Shown one piece after another: positions 9,093 to 17,360 of a stretch of DNA of 64,000 bases. The notes beneath the pieces were generated by a model. That model was not told the DNA's origin. It did not search any database and saw nothing but the letters and a program-made list of their open reading frames with translations. Positions within the stretch are counted from its first letter, which is position 1. Each line of letters starts with the position of its first letter. The stretch is from Ornithinibacillus halotolerans (lineage in GTDB: Bacteria > Bacillota > Bacilli > Bacillales > Amphibacillaceae): positions 62,001-126,000 of the forward strand of contig NZ_BMEY01000011.1 in assembly GCF_014637405.1 (NCBI RefSeq), written 5' to 3'. A program made the translations under genes and the position numbers.

Positions 9093-9841
9093 ACGTAATT
9101 ACTCCTCTCCTCTTCCCATCGACTTCGAATGGTAATCGCACGTTCTGGATAATCGGTAATGATCGCTTCACAGCCTAATTGGAAAAAGTATTCCATCAGT
9201 TTCTCATCATTAACTGTATAAGGACGAACTGGGATATGATGAGCCTCGGAATAACGGATCATCTCCTCTGTCATGCTGTACAAATGCGGATGTAGGCTTG
9301 TTGCTCCAACTGTCTCGGCATAATTCCAAGGCTCGATTAGTTTTGCCGAATACAGAATCGCAATATCAATTTCCGAATCGAGTGCTCGCATATGTCGCAT
9401 ACTTAGATGGTTGAAGGAAGAGATGATTGTTTGCTTTTTCAGATTGAATCTTTCCACTTCCTTCAGAACCATTTCTTCTAAGTGTGGATATTCTAGATAA
9501 AACACATTTTTCAGTTCTATGTTAATAAGAATATTTGCTTCTTTCACTAAAGCAAGCACTTCTTTTAGTTCAGGGATTTTCGCTCCTTTAAATTCTTCGG
9601 ACAGATGATTTCCAGCGTCTAGCTTTTTCAATTCATCCATCGTAAAATCTTTCACATGCCCCCTACCATCCGTGACACGATCAACGGTCTCATCATGAAA
9701 AACAGCAATTTTACCATCCTTCGTTAAATGAACATCAATCTCTAAACCATCTGCCCCAACTCGTATCGCTTCTTGATATGCTTCCATCGTATTTTCTGGA
9801 TGTGTCCCCGCACTCCCACGGTGACCAAAAATCTTTGTCAT
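9089..9841 (-). CDS. Glycerophosphodiester phosphodiesterase (GDPD family)
   Basis: This is a 250-residue cytoplasmic enzyme that would hydrolyse glycerophosphodiesters to glycerol-3-phosphate and an alcohol. The signature is complete: FGHRGSAGTHPENTMEAYQEA (residues 5-25, catalytic His plus the PENT Glu-Asn pair), GADGLEIDVHLTKDG (metal-binding Glu-Asp) and VFHDETVDRVTDG (second catalytic His). The length is standard for single-domain UgpQ-like enzymes and no signal peptide is present. It lies in the middle of the sugar operon and overlaps the esterase gene by 4 bases, so the transported compound may be linked to glycerol phosphate, but that is speculation. Confidence 0.92.
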   Translation of the reverse strand: MTKIFGHRGSAGTHPENTMEAYQEAIRVGADGLEIDVHLTKDGKIAVFHDETVDRVTDGRGHVKDFTMDELKKLDAGNHLSEEFKGAKIPELKEVLALVKEANILINIELKNVFYLEYPHLEEMVLKEVERFNLKKQTIISSFNHLSMRHMRALDSEIDIAILYSAKLIEPWNYAETVGATSLHPHLYSMTEEMIRYSEAHHIPVRPYTVNDEKLMEYFFQLGCEAIITDYPERAITIRSRWEEERSNYV

Positions 9842-9875
9842 GAAGAAATCCCCCTGTTTTACTAATCCTGGGCAA

Positions 9876-10856
9876 TTAGTTTTTTAATGAAACTGGTGCC
9901 TCGCGCTTGCTTGATTCGTATGCAGCGAGTGCAACTTCCATTGCTTTTAACCCATCATAACCGGTAATCGATGGTTCTCTCCCTTGTTCCACACATTGGA
10001 CAAAATCCTGGATGAGCCCAAAATCCATGTTATTGCCAAAGAACTCATGTGTAATTGCATTTTCTTTATCCGAGTAAAGGCGGAGATGCTCTTGATTCGC
10101 ATCTACTTTAACCGTTTGCTTTGTTCCAACGACTTCAATCGTTACATCCCCCCATGTTGGAGAAGTGGAAAAACGGGACCAACTTGCATCATGAGACGCG
10201 ATGACACCATTTTCAAATTCTAATGTGAGAATTCCTGCATCGTCGATATCGATGTTATGAAAATACGAATCTACGATGGCATATACTTCGGATACTTCTT
10301 TACCTAAATACCAACGCATAATGTCTACCATATGAACCGTATGGTCTAACACGGCACCACCACCAGATTGGTCTGGATCAATAAACCATCCTCCTGGGTT
10401 TTGTCCTCGATTTGTTGTTCGGAATGCTACAATCTCTCCAAGTTCTCCGTTCGCAATGAATTCCTTTAAACGTTGAATTGGACGGCTAAAACGAACTGGA
10501 AACGCGATTTGTAAAATAACACCATTCTCTTCACACACTTTAATCATTTCTTCTGCATCTCGCACATTCGTTGCAATTGGTTTTTCACATAAAATATGTT
10601 TCTTCGCTTTTGCTGCGGCAAGAACCATTTCCTTATGACGATTATTTTCACTACAAATAATGACAGCATCCATCTCTGCTCGTAAAAATTCAGCCTGGTC
10701 TCTGTAATACGTCGTTCCATAAGTTGTTGCTGCTTCCTCTCCACGAGTAGCATCATCATCAAAAATACCAACGAGTTCCACATTGGATAATTGGCGTAAA
10801 CAATCGGCATAACTATAGGCATGCATATGCGCAAAACTCATGATACCAATTTTCAT
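9876..10856 (-). CDS. Gfo/Idh/MocA family oxidoreductase (first of three)
   Basis: This is a 326-residue NAD(P)-dependent sugar or polyol dehydrogenase. The N-terminal Rossmann fold begins KIGIMSFAHMHAYSYADCLRQL; the usual GxGxxG is replaced by SFAHMHA, as in a subset of this family. The characteristic CEKPIATNVRDAEEM motif supplies the catalytic Lys (about residue 92), and GGWFIDPDQSGGGAVLDHTVHMVDIMRW supplies the His-containing helix (DHTVHMVD). The last four bases overlap the start of the neighbouring gene (10853-10856), a sign of coupled translation. The substrate is unknown; family members oxidise a sugar hydroxyl, often at C3. Confidence 0.92.
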   Translation of the reverse strand: MKIGIMSFAHMHAYSYADCLRQLSNVELVGIFDDDATRGEEAATTYGTTYYRDQAEFLRAEMDAVIICSENNRHKEMVLAAAKAKKHILCEKPIATNVRDAEEMIKVCEENGVILQIAFPVRFSRPIQRLKEFIANGELGEIVAFRTTNRGQNPGGWFIDPDQSGGGAVLDHTVHMVDIMRWYLGKEVSEVYAIVDSYFHNIDIDDAGILTLEFENGVIASHDASWSRFSTSPTWGDVTIEVVGTKQTVKVDANQEHLRLYSDKENAITHEFFGNNMDFGLIQDFVQCVEQGREPSITGYDGLKAMEVALAAYESSKREAPVSLKN

Positions 10857-11488
10857 GATCTACCACCTCCTGTTAGACGCTTATACAAAGCCTCCAGTTG
10901 TAAAAGAAGCTCTGGTTTAATTGGATGAGCATTTTTCATTAAAATTTCTGCATCGTAGACAAGTGGTGCATTAGTCAATTGTTTCGGATAGAAAGGATTC
11001 ATATCATCGGTGTTAAATTCAATGATATGCCCATTTCCACTCCATTCGAGCTCTATATACTCTCGATCAGCAGTTGTATAATCGAGATGGGCCATACATC
11101 CATTTCCGAAATTGATCGTTACGATCAGATGACTCACATCTCCGTTAGCTTCTTTCACAAAAATATCCTTCGCTTCTCCAAGAAGTTTCGTTAATACAAA
11201 AACATCGGTCGTGACCGAATATTTCTCTACATTCTTTTGGAGTCTGCGCATACGGAAGACCCCTTTTGGCGTAGAGGCGGTTTGAATAATTTCTTTTACT
11301 TTTTCGAAAAAAGCATAGCTTTCTAAGTCAAAATAAACATAACAATCTTGCCGTTGTGCTCCGGCCGCTTCTAATGAGGAAATTGGAATGTATAGTTGCT
11401 GATTGCCTTCTACCATCGATGGTGTCAGCGCGTTTGCAATAGACATATTTCCTTCCACTTTCCTATCGTTTGTGACTACAATCATCAT
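10853..11488 (-). CDS. Small protein resembling a stand-alone Gfo/Idh/MocA C-terminal domain
   Basis: I do not recognise this 211-residue protein with certainty. It has no nucleotide-binding fold, but the segments LIVTINFGNGCMAHLDYTT and IELEWSGNGHIIEFNTDD resemble the β-sheet of the substrate domain of MocA-type dehydrogenases. It overlaps the dehydrogenase gene downstream by 4 bases, and the isomerase gene ends 10 bases upstream. It could be an accessory or regulatory subunit that pairs with one of the three dehydrogenases, or a degenerate relative. The start could also be residue 15 (MSIANALTP), but the first ATG keeps the better spacing to AGGAGGAATT. Confidence 0.7.
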   Translation of the reverse strand: MMIVVTNDRKVEGNMSIANALTPSMVEGNQQLYIPISSLEAAGAQRQDCYVYFDLESYAFFEKVKEIIQTASTPKGVFRMRRLQKNVEKYSVTTDVFVLTKLLGEAKDIFVKEANGDVSHLIVTINFGNGCMAHLDYTTADREYIELEWSGNGHIIEFNTDDMNPFYPKQLTNAPLVYDAEILMKNAHPIKPELLLQLEALYKRLTGGGRS

Positions 11489-11498
11489 GGAATTCCTC

Positions 11499-12335
11499 CT
11501 ATCTTAATAGTTCGCGTAATCGTCTAACCGATTCAATCGTTGCTGCTTTCGGTTCCTCAATTCCTTCATACTCCACCGATAACCAGCCATCATAGCCAAC
11601 TTCTTTTAACCCATCAACAATAAACTTCAAGTCGACTTGGCCATCTCCAGGAATCGTACCAATTAATTCTTCCCCTTCTATGGAGCGAAAACCGATAACA
11701 TCGTCTTCCTGTTGTTTCTTGCGGAAGTCTTTAAAATGAACATGGACAATTTCTTCTTTTAAAGTAGTAAATGAGTTCGTTGGCTCTTGATGGACAAGTA
11801 AGAAATTTCCCGTATCAAAGGTCGACTTTACATAAGGGCTATTCACTTTACTAATAATGTCTAATACTTGTTCACTGCGACCAGCAAGCAGGCCATGATT
11901 TTCGATAGCTAGATATACTTTTTCTTGTTCGGCTAATTTCGCTGCTTCCTGTAGTCCTTTCACAATCCATTGTTGTCCTTGCTCATACGTCAAATCTCCA
12001 TGTAAATCCCCACAAAAGACACGGACAACATTTGTTCCTAAACGTTTGGCAGTATGAATGCCATCGGTTACTTTTTCTAATGCAGTTTTGCGTTCTTCTT
12101 CAGAGGACGATACGAAATTATTCGTGACATCATAGGCAGAAACTTTCATATCGTTTGCTGCAAGTGCTTCATTGATGGCGTTAATTTCAGCATCTTTATC
12201 CTTCCAATAAATATCAAGTAATTCAACACCATCTAACTGAATCTCATTCGCATATTGAATAAAATCCATGACACCCCAGTTTTCTTTATTCACTACTTTA
12301 TGTAAACTGTACATACTCACACTAACTTTCATCAC
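11499..12335 (-). CDS. Sugar phosphate isomerase/epimerase (AP endonuclease 2-like TIM barrel)
   Basis: This is a 278-residue TIM-barrel protein of the xylose isomerase-like family. It opens with KVSVSMYSLHKVVNKENWGVMDFIQYA and shows the strand-end motifs LDGVELLDIYW, NVVRVFCGDLHGD, YLAIENHGLLAG (metal-binding Glu), SPYVKSTFDTGNFL (Asp), VHVHFKDFRKK (His) and WLSVEYEGIEEP (Glu). That is the usual divalent-metal site. In many operons this family works with Gfo/Idh/MocA enzymes on keto-sugars or inositol derivatives. Here it lies between two dehydrogenase genes with gaps of about 10 bases. Confidence 0.9.
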   Translation of the reverse strand: MMKVSVSMYSLHKVVNKENWGVMDFIQYANEIQLDGVELLDIYWKDKDAEINAINEALAANDMKVSAYDVTNNFVSSSEEERKTALEKVTDGIHTAKRLGTNVVRVFCGDLHGDLTYEQGQQWIVKGLQEAAKLAEQEKVYLAIENHGLLAGRSEQVLDIISKVNSPYVKSTFDTGNFLLVHQEPTNSFTTLKEEIVHVHFKDFRKKQQEDDVIGFRSIEGEELIGTIPGDGQVDLKFIVDGLKEVGYDGWLSVEYEGIEEPKAATIESVRRLRELLR

Positions 12336-12343
12336 AGTTCCTC

Positions 12344-13396
12344 CTATAAATAGATTTCTTTCTTTAATTTGGCAGATTCATAGATTCCATTCAGCATTCT
12401 CATAACTGTCACCCCATCTTCAACCGGAGCGATATTCTCACTTCCATGCAGACAACAAGAAACGAAATGATTAATTTCATTCGTAAAGGCATTATTAAAG
12501 TCAAATCCAAGCGTATCAATTTGTGGTGTTACATTTAAAATCGTGTCATGTTTTTCAGAAACAATTGCTAATTCAGGCTCGATTTCAGCTCCACCTTTAT
12601 CCCCATAAAGTTTCACAGATATTTCATCTTTCTTCGCTTGAAGGGTAAAACTAACATCCACCATAAGGGATGCACCATTTTCAAAGCGAATGAGGGCATT
12701 TGTTAAATCCTCGACATCGTTTAATGTTGGATCATAATCGGCCGCTTGATAGAAGGAAAGATTTTTAATATGACTGCGATTACCAAGTTTCTTATACGTG
12801 TTTCCAGAAACAGAGATTGGGCGAGGTTTCCCCATTAAATACCAACAAATATCAACCATATGTACTCCTAAATCAATAAGAGGGCCACCACCAGATTTCG
12901 TCATGTCACTAAACCAACCACCTGGATTACCAAGTCGTCGTAAGCATGATGCTTTGGCATAATAAAGTTCACCTAAGTCCCCATGATCGATAAATTGTTT
13001 CAGCAGTTGGGCATTGTCTCCATGTCTCCGAACAAATCCAACTTGCAACACGTTTCCAGTTCGTTTAGCAGCTTCTTCCACCGCTTCCGCTTCTTCTACT
13101 GTCATACTAAGAGGCTTTTCTACTAACACATGTTTTCCCGCCTCCAATGCTGCAATCGCAATTTCCGCGTGGGAATTATTCCATGTACAAATACTAACAG
13201 CATCAATGGAAGGATTAGATAATAATTCACGGTAATCCGTGTACAGATTAGTAACTCCGTATTTTTCACCTTTCTCAGTAAGACGCTTTTCATTTAAATC
13301 ACAAAAAGCAACAAGCTCCACTTCTTCATTTTTCCTATATGGTTGGATGTGCATATCTGATATAGATCCAACACCGATAACGGCAACTTTTAACAT
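12344..13396 (-). CDS. Gfo/Idh/MocA family oxidoreductase (second of three)
   Basis: This is a 350-residue dehydrogenase. The Rossmann motif is VAVIGVGSISDMHIQPYRKN, followed by the strand VELVAFCDLNEKR, the catalytic-Lys motif VEKPLSMTVEEAEAV and the substrate-domain helix GGWFSDMTKSGGGPLIDLGVHMVDICWYLMG with its DLGVHMVD motif. It lies 8 bases before the isomerase gene. It is more like the third copy (13421-14485) than the first, so these two may act on related hydroxyls or form successive oxidation steps. Confidence 0.92.
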   Translation of the reverse strand: MLKVAVIGVGSISDMHIQPYRKNEEVELVAFCDLNEKRLTEKGEKYGVTNLYTDYRELLSNPSIDAVSICTWNNSHAEIAIAALEAGKHVLVEKPLSMTVEEAEAVEEAAKRTGNVLQVGFVRRHGDNAQLLKQFIDHGDLGELYYAKASCLRRLGNPGGWFSDMTKSGGGPLIDLGVHMVDICWYLMGKPRPISVSGNTYKKLGNRSHIKNLSFYQAADYDPTLNDVEDLTNALIRFENGASLMVDVSFTLQAKKDEISVKLYGDKGGAEIEPELAIVSEKHDTILNVTPQIDTLGFDFNNAFTNEINHFVSCCLHGSENIAPVEDGVTVMRMLNGIYESAKLKKEIYL

Positions 13397-13420
13397 TGTT
13401 TTCTCTCCTTTTTGGTAGAT

Positions 13421-14485
13421 TTATAGTTCATCATTCATGACGATTTCTCTGTTCTTCTCAGAAGATTCATAGATTGCTTGTAGCATTGCAAGAACACCGT
13501 AACCATCATACCCTGTTACACTAGGTGTTTCGTTGTTCCGTATAGATTGAATAAAATGGTCCATTTCAACTGGGAACGGATCTTTCGCTTGGAAAGATGG
13601 AGTCATTTCTGTAAAGATTCCATCCTCTTCTTTATAAATGGTTAACGGATGTAACTTTGCTCCACCTTCCGTACCAAGAATATCAATTTGAATACCGTCA
13701 TCCTGTTCACCATTTACTGCCCATGTTGTTTCAATCGAAAGTACGGCACCATTTTTGAATCGTATCCATGCAGAAGCGAAATCATCTACATCAAACACAT
13801 TGTTCTTATTTATATGTTTGTTTTTCGATTCCCATGTCGACACGTGTTTTGTGTCATAGGCTCCCAGTGCAGTCTTCACCTTTCCTGTTACAGTCATTGG
13901 TTCTGGTTGCCCCATTAACCACCAAGCTAAGTCTAGGACGTGAACACCGATATCCATTAAAGCTCCACCACCAGATAAGGCTTTATTTGTAAACCAGCCC
14001 TTCGGTGTGCCCCGTCTCCGGAAAAGTTTCGCCTTCACATAGTAAATATCGCCAAATGTATTTTTAGTTGCATAGTTCTTTAATATCTCGGTGTCGGTAC
14101 GGAATCGATGGGTCATGCCTACCATCGTTAGGACGTTATTTTCTTTTGCTATTTCTAAAAATTCTTCTACCTCTTGTAATGAAGTACCAATCGGTTTTTC
14201 TAAAAATACAGCTATTCCATTTGCTGCCGCAATTTTGGCAATCGGGATATGTGTCACATTCGGTGTACAAATAAGAACAGCATCAACATGAGTATTGGCG
14301 ATTAATTCTTCGATCGTATTAAAGTAGGAGGGTATCCCATATTGTTTCGCAACTTCTTCCGCTCTTCCCGGCTGGACATCAATGACCGCTGTCACTTCTG
14401 CATCAGGATGTTCCAATAAAAATTTCAAATGTGTTGCTTCTGCTATTGCGCCAATACCGATGATCGCTATTTTCACACGTGTCAT
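13421..14485 (-). CDS. Gfo/Idh/MocA family oxidoreductase (third of three, first gene of the operon)
   Basis: This is a dehydrogenase of 354 residues from the start chosen here. I prefer the ATG at 14483-14485 because GGGAG lies 8 bases before it; an upstream in-frame ATG at 14500 has no ribosome binding site. Visible motifs are KIAIIGIGAIAEATHLKFL, FLEKPIGTSLQEVEEF (catalytic Lys) and GGGALMDIGVHVLDLAWWLMG. It is the first gene of the locus, about 95 bases behind a TATAAT box whose start region carries a perfect cre site, so it is probably repressed by CcpA when preferred sugars are available. Confidence 0.92.
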   Translation of the reverse strand: MTRVKIAIIGIGAIAEATHLKFLLEHPDAEVTAVIDVQPGRAEEVAKQYGIPSYFNTIEELIANTHVDAVLICTPNVTHIPIAKIAAANGIAVFLEKPIGTSLQEVEEFLEIAKENNVLTMVGMTHRFRTDTEILKNYATKNTFGDIYYVKAKLFRRRGTPKGWFTNKALSGGGALMDIGVHVLDLAWWLMGQPEPMTVTGKVKTALGAYDTKHVSTWESKNKHINKNNVFDVDDFASAWIRFKNGAVLSIETTWAVNGEQDDGIQIDILGTEGGAKLHPLTIYKEEDGIFTEMTPSFQAKDPFPVEMDHFIQSIRNNETPSVTGYDGYGVLAMLQAIYESSEKNREIVMNDEL

Positions 14486-14563
14486 AAGCTCATCTCCCAT
14501 TTCATTAAATGTATAAAGGAATTAATATTCAAAATAAAAACAAAAGAAGAATTATTTCTCCTA

Positions 14564-14578
14564 TTGTAATCGGTTTCA
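14564..14578. promoter_or_regulatory. Catabolite-responsive element (cre) at the operon promoter
   Basis: The sequence TTGTAATCGGTTTCA matches every fixed position of the Bacillus cre consensus WTGNAANCGNWNNCW. It abuts the TATAAT -10 box on the minus strand (14578-14583), so CcpA bound here would block transcription initiation. The -35 region is weak. Confidence 0.75.
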
Positions 14579-14583
14579 TTATA
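14578..14583 (-). promoter_or_regulatory. -10 box of the carbohydrate operon promoter
   Basis: A perfect TATAAT (minus strand) preceded by a TG-like GTGT lies upstream of the first dehydrogenase gene. No good -35 hexamer is seen 16-18 bases upstream, which suggests that an activator may be needed. Confidence 0.55.
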
Positions 14584-14796
14584 ACACAAAATAATTTGAT
14601 TAAGAGAATAAAATATATCTTTTGAATTTACATAGGAATGTAGTAATGAATATTGGATGAGAAGTAAAGGAGTTTTTGCCTATTTTGCTTGTCATGATAT
14701 ATGATAAAGCTATCAATCAATTGGTGGGTATTTCGAATGAATTGATTTTCGGTAAGAATTAGAACTTCTTATAATTAGGTAGAAAGAGAGATTCCG

Positions 14797-15219
14797 ATGA
14801 ACAACTCTATGATTCTAAAAAATTTACGATTTTCGTATCTTTTTGCCATTTTGGTAGCTATTTTTCTTGGCCTCGCCTCGCGAAAATGGGGGCATGTACT
14901 CCCTTCATTTCTAGCAGAAAATGCCGGTGATGCCTTGTGGGCAATGATGGTTTATTTTGGATTTCGTTTCTTAATGACAGGAAGAAGTCTGTTTCTGGCT
15001 ATTTTTCTAGCATTCCTTACTAGTTTTAGTATTGAATTTAGTCAACTTTATCAGGCAGAATGGATCAATCATATTCGTCATACAACTTTGGGTGGATTAG
15101 TTCTCGGTAAAGGGTTTCTTTTTGTGGATCTTGTTCGTTATTCTATCGGAATTATAGTAGGCGGGTTACTAGACCGGTATGGGATAATGAGATTCCGGCA
15201 AACGGAAAAGGCGGAGTAA
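14797..15219 (+). CDS. DUF2809 family membrane protein
   Basis: This is a 140-residue membrane protein with about four hydrophobic segments. Family-typical features are the opening RFSYLFAILVAIFLGLASRKW, GDALWAMMVYFGFRFL, and SIEFSQLYQAEWINHIRHTTLGGLVLGKGFLFVDLVRYSIGI, where the Glu-Phe-Ser-Gln and the Arg-His are conserved in the family. No function is established. It is a single gene on the plus strand, with a repeat element and the deacetylase gene after it. The ribosome binding site AAAGAGAG is modest. Confidence 0.88.
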   Translation: MNNSMILKNLRFSYLFAILVAIFLGLASRKWGHVLPSFLAENAGDALWAMMVYFGFRFLMTGRSLFLAIFLAFLTSFSIEFSQLYQAEWINHIRHTTLGGLVLGKGFLFVDLVRYSIGIIVGGLLDRYGIMRFRQTEKAE

Positions 15220-15248
15220 CAGCGGGCTTTTCTATTAATCTACTGTTA

Positions 15249-15290
15249 ATCGACAATGTTCGAGCTTTTTCGGGAGGTGTCAGGCACCTT
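15249..15290 (+). repeat. Dispersed palindromic repeat, copy 1
   Basis: This copy has TCGACAATGTTCGAGC, then TTTTTCGGGAGG and the palindromic core GGTGTCAGGCACC. It lies between the DUF2809 and deacetylase genes. The same unit recurs about fifteen times in the window, always at or between gene ends, and never inside the carbohydrate or type VII loci. Confidence 0.9.
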
Positions 15291-15331
15291 CAAACGCACT
15301 TTTCATAATTATTTGTATAGGAGACTTATAG

Positions 15332-16162
15332 ATGAGACGAGTGTATTTGTTTCTTGTTATTGTTTTATTAGTTGGTTGTCATGAGCCAGTTGCGATGGAT
15401 GGTAGTACTGTTTCAGCTAAAGAGCAACGACTTTTGTTGAAGGACGTTCCTAAAGTACAATCGGTAGAAATTAACATGGAGATGTTTCGTGGGACACCGA
15501 AAGAATGGGGAGAAAATGTAACTGGGGTGAAGCAACGCTTTGTAACCGAGCGAGATGAGATTGCATTGACATTTGATGCTTGTGGTGGACCATATGGAAA
15601 TGGGGTTGATGAAGATCTCATTACCTTTTTACGTGCCGAGCAAATTCCTGCGACCCTATTTGTGAATGAACGATGGATTCTTGAGAATGAAAAGATGTTT
15701 CTATCCCTTGCAAATGATCCACTCTTCCAAATTGAAAATCACGGTACCGCCCATTCCCCGTTATCGGTAAATGGTGGAGAGGCTTGGGGAATTCCAGCAA
15801 CTACTTCCCCAGAAGAGGCATACGAGGAAATTATGCGTAATCACCGCACTGTCATGGATTTAACTGGTCACAGCATGACCTTATTCCGTTCTGGTACGGC
15901 ATTTTACGATGAAATTGCTGTCCAACTCGCCAATTCACTCGGCTATGAAGTCGTTAATTTTGATGTGTTAGGCGATGCAGGGGCAACTTTTTCAGCATCT
16001 CAAGTGGAACAGGCATTATTATCGGCTCGTCCTGGATCGATTATACTTTTACATATGAATCAACCAACTAGTGGGACAGCTGACGGAGTGAAAGCTGCAA
16101 TCCCACAATTACTTGCCGATGGATTTGAGTTTGTGTTGTTGGATGGGAAGGAATTGGAGTGA
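15332..16162 (+). CDS. Lipoprotein polysaccharide deacetylase (NodB family)
   Basis: This is a 276-residue secreted enzyme. A short signal ends in LLVGC, making Cys16 the lipidated residue, so it should be anchored on the outer face of the membrane. The deacetylase motifs are present: ALTFDACGGPYG (Asp82; the usual TFDDG is replaced by TFDAC) and ENHGTAHSPLS (His137 and His141, metal ligands). Later segments FRSGTAFYDEIAVQ and PGSIILLHMNQPTSGTADGV correspond to motifs 3-5. The TFDAC variant is seen in some Bacillus enzymes and may alter activity. The likely substrate is an N-acetylated cell wall polymer. Confidence 0.88.
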   Translation: MRRVYLFLVIVLLVGCHEPVAMDGSTVSAKEQRLLLKDVPKVQSVEINMEMFRGTPKEWGENVTGVKQRFVTERDEIALTFDACGGPYGNGVDEDLITFLRAEQIPATLFVNERWILENEKMFLSLANDPLFQIENHGTAHSPLSVNGGEAWGIPATTSPEEAYEEIMRNHRTVMDLTGHSMTLFRSGTAFYDEIAVQLANSLGYEVVNFDVLGDAGATFSASQVEQALLSARPGSIILLHMNQPTSGTADGVKAAIPQLLADGFEFVLLDGKELE

Positions 16163-16266
16163 CAGTGTTTCGTTAGATTTGATGTCACTCCCTCTTTTTT
16201 ACATTCACAGTAGCCCAAAGAAAACAATATACTTTACTATCAAATACATCAAGCAGGTGGGTTCCT

Positions 16267-16716
16267 TTGGAATTTTATATCCTTACAACAGTAAAGTTAA
16301 TTGTCGGTCTTGTTGTCGTGTTGCTTATCCTTCGGTTATTAGGAAGAAAAGAACTTGCTCAAATTACCCCAATGGATATGGTGTTTGTTGTCATGCTAGC
16401 TTCGATCTATGCAGGTATGGCAACGGATAATAGTGTACATGTCGGGAGACTGGTCATTACCCTACTAATTTGGGGTGTACTCATCTTAATATTAGAACGA
16501 ATTAAAAGTAGAAAGAAAATACACAAGATATTAGAAGGAGAACCAAAAATCATAGTGAGTAATGGAAAAGTGAATCGGGATTTATTAGAACGGGAAAATA
16601 TGACGGAAAAAGAATTGAAAATGCAACTACGATCAGAAGGGATCTTTCATATCGAAGAAGTAGAACTCGCGATATTGGAGATCAGTGGGTATATCAGTGT
16701 GAAAAGGAAAGAATAA
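16267..16716 (+). CDS. YetF/DUF421 family membrane protein
   Basis: This is a 149-residue protein with TTG start (AGGTGG ribosome binding site 6 bases before it). Three membrane segments are followed by a cytoplasmic domain. Family marks are LLGRKELAQITPMDMVFVVMLASI and GEPKIIVSNGKVNRDLLERENMTEKELKMQLRSEGI, followed by VELAILEISGYISV. It is shorter than typical YetF proteins (about 220 residues), ending soon after the first DUF421 domain, so it is either a short subfamily or has lost the C-terminal part. No function is assigned here. Confidence 0.85.
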   Translation: MEFYILTTVKLIVGLVVVLLILRLLGRKELAQITPMDMVFVVMLASIYAGMATDNSVHVGRLVITLLIWGVLILILERIKSRKKIHKILEGEPKIIVSNGKVNRDLLERENMTEKELKMQLRSEGIFHIEEVELAILEISGYISVKRKE

Positions 16717-16731
16717 ACAGGTTGGATTAAG

Positions 16732-16772
16732 TTCGACATATTTCGAGCTTTTTCGGGAGGTGTCAGGCACCA
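16732..16772 (+). repeat. Dispersed palindromic repeat, copy 2
   Basis: TTCGACATATTTCGAGC, then TTTTTCGGGAGG and GGTGTCAGGCACC. It lies between the convergent ends of the YetF-like gene and the 111-residue hypothetical gene. Confidence 0.9.
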
Positions 16773-16784
16773 TATAATACTCCT

Positions 16785-17120
16785 TCACATGGTGGTTTTG
16801 TTTCGTTCGTTGACGATATTTCTTTCTAATTTTCTTTGTTCGGTATTGTAGTTCATTATGAGATTTTGCGCTTTTCCAACGTCCTTTTCTAGTACGGATA
16901 TCGTAATCGTAATGGGACTGTTATGGAAAGTCATCGTTGATATCCAGTCAATCGGAGCGGAATATTTTGGGTTAAGATGATTGTTTTTTAACAACCAGAA
17001 CATCTGTTGAGAAGTCGTAATATCCTCTTCGCCTGCTTCGTATACTACAACGTATTTATTTTGTTTCTGAACGTAGTAAATAATCATGCCTGTTACCATT
17101 AGGAAAAAATAATCATCCAA
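16785..17120 (-). CDS. Hypothetical protein, 111 residues
   Basis: I do not recognise this protein. The N-terminus (MDDYFFLMVTGMIIYYVQ) is hydrophobic enough to be a membrane anchor; the rest is soluble-looking, with KYVVVYEAGEEDITTSQQMFWLLKNNHLNPKY faintly like DUF2007-type small domains, then a charged C-terminus. It lies alone between two palindromic repeats, and no clear ribosome binding site precedes the ATG. It is probably a real gene, because its composition is protein-like and no alternative frame is better, but confidence is limited. Confidence 0.5.
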   Translation of the reverse strand: MDDYFFLMVTGMIIYYVQKQNKYVVVYEAGEEDITTSQQMFWLLKNNHLNPKYSAPIDWISTMTFHNSPITITISVLEKDVGKAQNLIMNYNTEQRKLERNIVNERNKTTM

Positions 17121-17271
17121 TCACCAACCTATTGTTCTCTACATTCCTCACATTCTTAACCACTTTTGACTTTGATATACCTTACTAGCTTGAACAGATG
17201 ATATAGATTTGTTGGCTTTCATTCGATTCTTGAAGCTTATACTAAAGAATAGGAAGATTCCATCCCTTTAT

Positions 17272-17318
17272 AAAAAAGCTGCTTGCTTTAGACTTATCTA
17301 AAACAGGCAGCTTTTTTG
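17272..17318. terminator. Bidirectional hairpin terminator
   Basis: AAAAAAGCTGCTTGCTTTAG and CTAAAACAGGCAGCTTTTTT form a stem with A and T runs on both sides. It lies downstream of oligopeptidase B (minus strand) and is followed directly by palindromic repeat copy 3. Confidence 0.85.
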
Positions 17319-17360
17319 TTCGACAATATTCGAGCTATTTCGGGAGGTGTCAGACACCTT
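17319..17360 (+). repeat. Dispersed palindromic repeat, copy 3 (supplies a stop codon)
   Basis: TTCGACAATATTCGAGC, then CGGGAGGTGTCAGACACC. Read on the minus strand, its GGT GTC TGA forms the last two codons and the stop of oligopeptidase B (17350). Confidence 0.9.
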
